Assembly (NCBI RefSeq): GCF_019688735.1
Contig: NZ_JAIFYA010000002.1
Coordinates: 620,001-684,000, forward strand
Length of the DNA: 64,000 nt
Source of the DNA: Thermosulfurimonas sp. F29
Lineage (GTDB): Bacteria > Desulfobacterota > Thermodesulfobacteria > Thermodesulfobacteriales > Thermodesulfobacteriaceae
Direction: 5' to 3'
Shown here: piece by piece, positions 63,598 to 64,000 of the stretch
How the letters are laid out: each line of letters starts with the position of its first letter
Position numbering within the stretch: position 1 is the stretch's first letter
Made by a program: the position numbers and the translations under genes
Notes under the pieces: model-generated
Databases searched by the model: none
Told to the model about the DNA's origin: nothing
The model's input: only the letters and a program-made list of their open reading frames with translations

Positions 63598-64000
63598 GTG
63601 GCCTTCCTGCGGCGCATCGAAAATCAGACCCTTATAGCCATCCTGCTTTCCGCACTCCTGGCCGCCGTCTTTCCCGCTCCCTTCCTCAAGACGGAGATCC
63701 TGGGACGCGTCTTTCTGCGGCTCCTCAAGATGGTGGTGGCTCCGTTGATCTTTACCTCGGTCTTCGTGAGCGTAGCACGCCTCCGGGATCTCCGCGTGAT
63801 CGAGCGCCTCGGCCTGCGCACCCTCCTTTACTACCTGGGCACCACGGCCCTTTCGGTCCTCACCGGACTCCTTCTGGTAAACCTCATAAAACCGGCGGCT
63901 CCCCTTAATTTCTCCGGAGTTCCCCACCTAAAAACCGTGTCCCTTGCGGATCTTCTCCTGGGTCTATTTCCGGAGAATCCTTTCCGGAGCCTCGCCCGCA
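63598..64000 (+). CDS. Dicarboxylate/amino acid:cation symporter (DAACS), 5' part
   Basis: The first 134 codons of a Glt/DctA-type sodium or proton symporter are present; the rest lies beyond the window. The GTG at 63598 follows AAAAGGGGAA. The visible N-terminus has helix 1 (LIAILLSALLAAVF), the family's FLRLLKMVVAPLIFTSVFVS with the (M/L)-x-x-P-L-x-F motif, and helix 3 with YYLGTTALSVLTGLLLVNLI. The segment LLGLFPENPFRSLA is the usual NPF loop. The substrate (C4 acids or acidic amino acids) cannot be told from this part. Confidence 0.88.
   Translation, partial: MAFLRRIENQTLIAILLSALLAAVFPAPFLKTEILGRVFLRLLKMVVAPLIFTSVFVSVARLRDLRVIERLGLRTLLYYLGTTALSVLTGLLLVNLIKPAAPLNFSGVPHLKTVSLADLLLGLFPENPFRSLAR

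Overview
The window reads as chromosome of a high-GC, Gram-negative, probably thermophilic and anaerobic bacterium. Outer-membrane proteins, a TolC-type lipoprotein, EnvC and RseP show two membranes. AhbC (siroheme-dependent haem synthesis), the hybrid cluster protein with an HcpR-like operator, a short EF-Ts and a FixABCX set point towards the Thermodesulfobacteria/Desulfobacterota. That placement is inference from gene content; no 16S gene is present.

Layout. 1-1250: an AT-rich accessory end with a toxin-antitoxin pair (DUF3368/UPF0175), a RelE toxin stump and three decayed fragments of a polysaccharide flippase. 1277-13822 (minus): one tightly overlapping run of ten genes, comprising a tripartite RND efflux pump, FixA-FixB, an archaeal-type ATPase, FixC, a MNT nucleotidyltransferase, FixX and an STT3/PglB-type oligosaccharyltransferase. 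13986-22950 (plus): a classic core cluster, rpsB-tsf-pyrH-frr-uppS-cdsA-dxr-rseP-tsaB, running into two peptide-ABC permeases. 23188-25373: an ECF transporter module (fused double ATPase plus T component) behind a structured leader. 25470-25913: a small heat-shock protein. 25978-30993 (minus): a cell-envelope division operon, ftsE-ftsX-envC-ctpA-yibQ plus a 46-residue Cys protein.

31045-44205 (plus): two PilT-type ATPases, a zinc-ribbon protein, galU, priA, a ClpX-like ATPase, a pseudo-receiver, ahbC, a heptad-repeat membrane protein, a stand-alone IMP cyclohydrolase and aroD-aroE-aroA. 44279-58630 (plus) is the most unusual part: an ECF sigma factor, an anti-sigma factor whose periplasmic domain looks like a subtilase propeptide, a predicted outer-membrane barrel, a secreted subtilase, and then three secreted CARDB/Ig-like proteins. 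Mobile elements have entered this region: an IS110-family element with a convincing candidate bridge RNA, an IS1634-like element that splits the largest CARDB gene (exact ends, TIRs and a TTAAA duplication are resolved below), and a decayed IS3-family element. 59850-64000: tRNA-Leu(GAG), hcp with an HcpR-like palindrome, a small secreted protein, pyrE, argB and the start of a dicarboxylate/cation symporter.

Several systems hang together. Efflux and Fix electron transfer are translationally coupled. FtsEX-EnvC-CtpA-YibQ forms an envelope-remodelling set. The sigma/anti-sigma/barrel/protease block looks like a self-contained envelope signalling and secretion system whose propeptide-like sensor suggests the co-encoded protease as its ligand.
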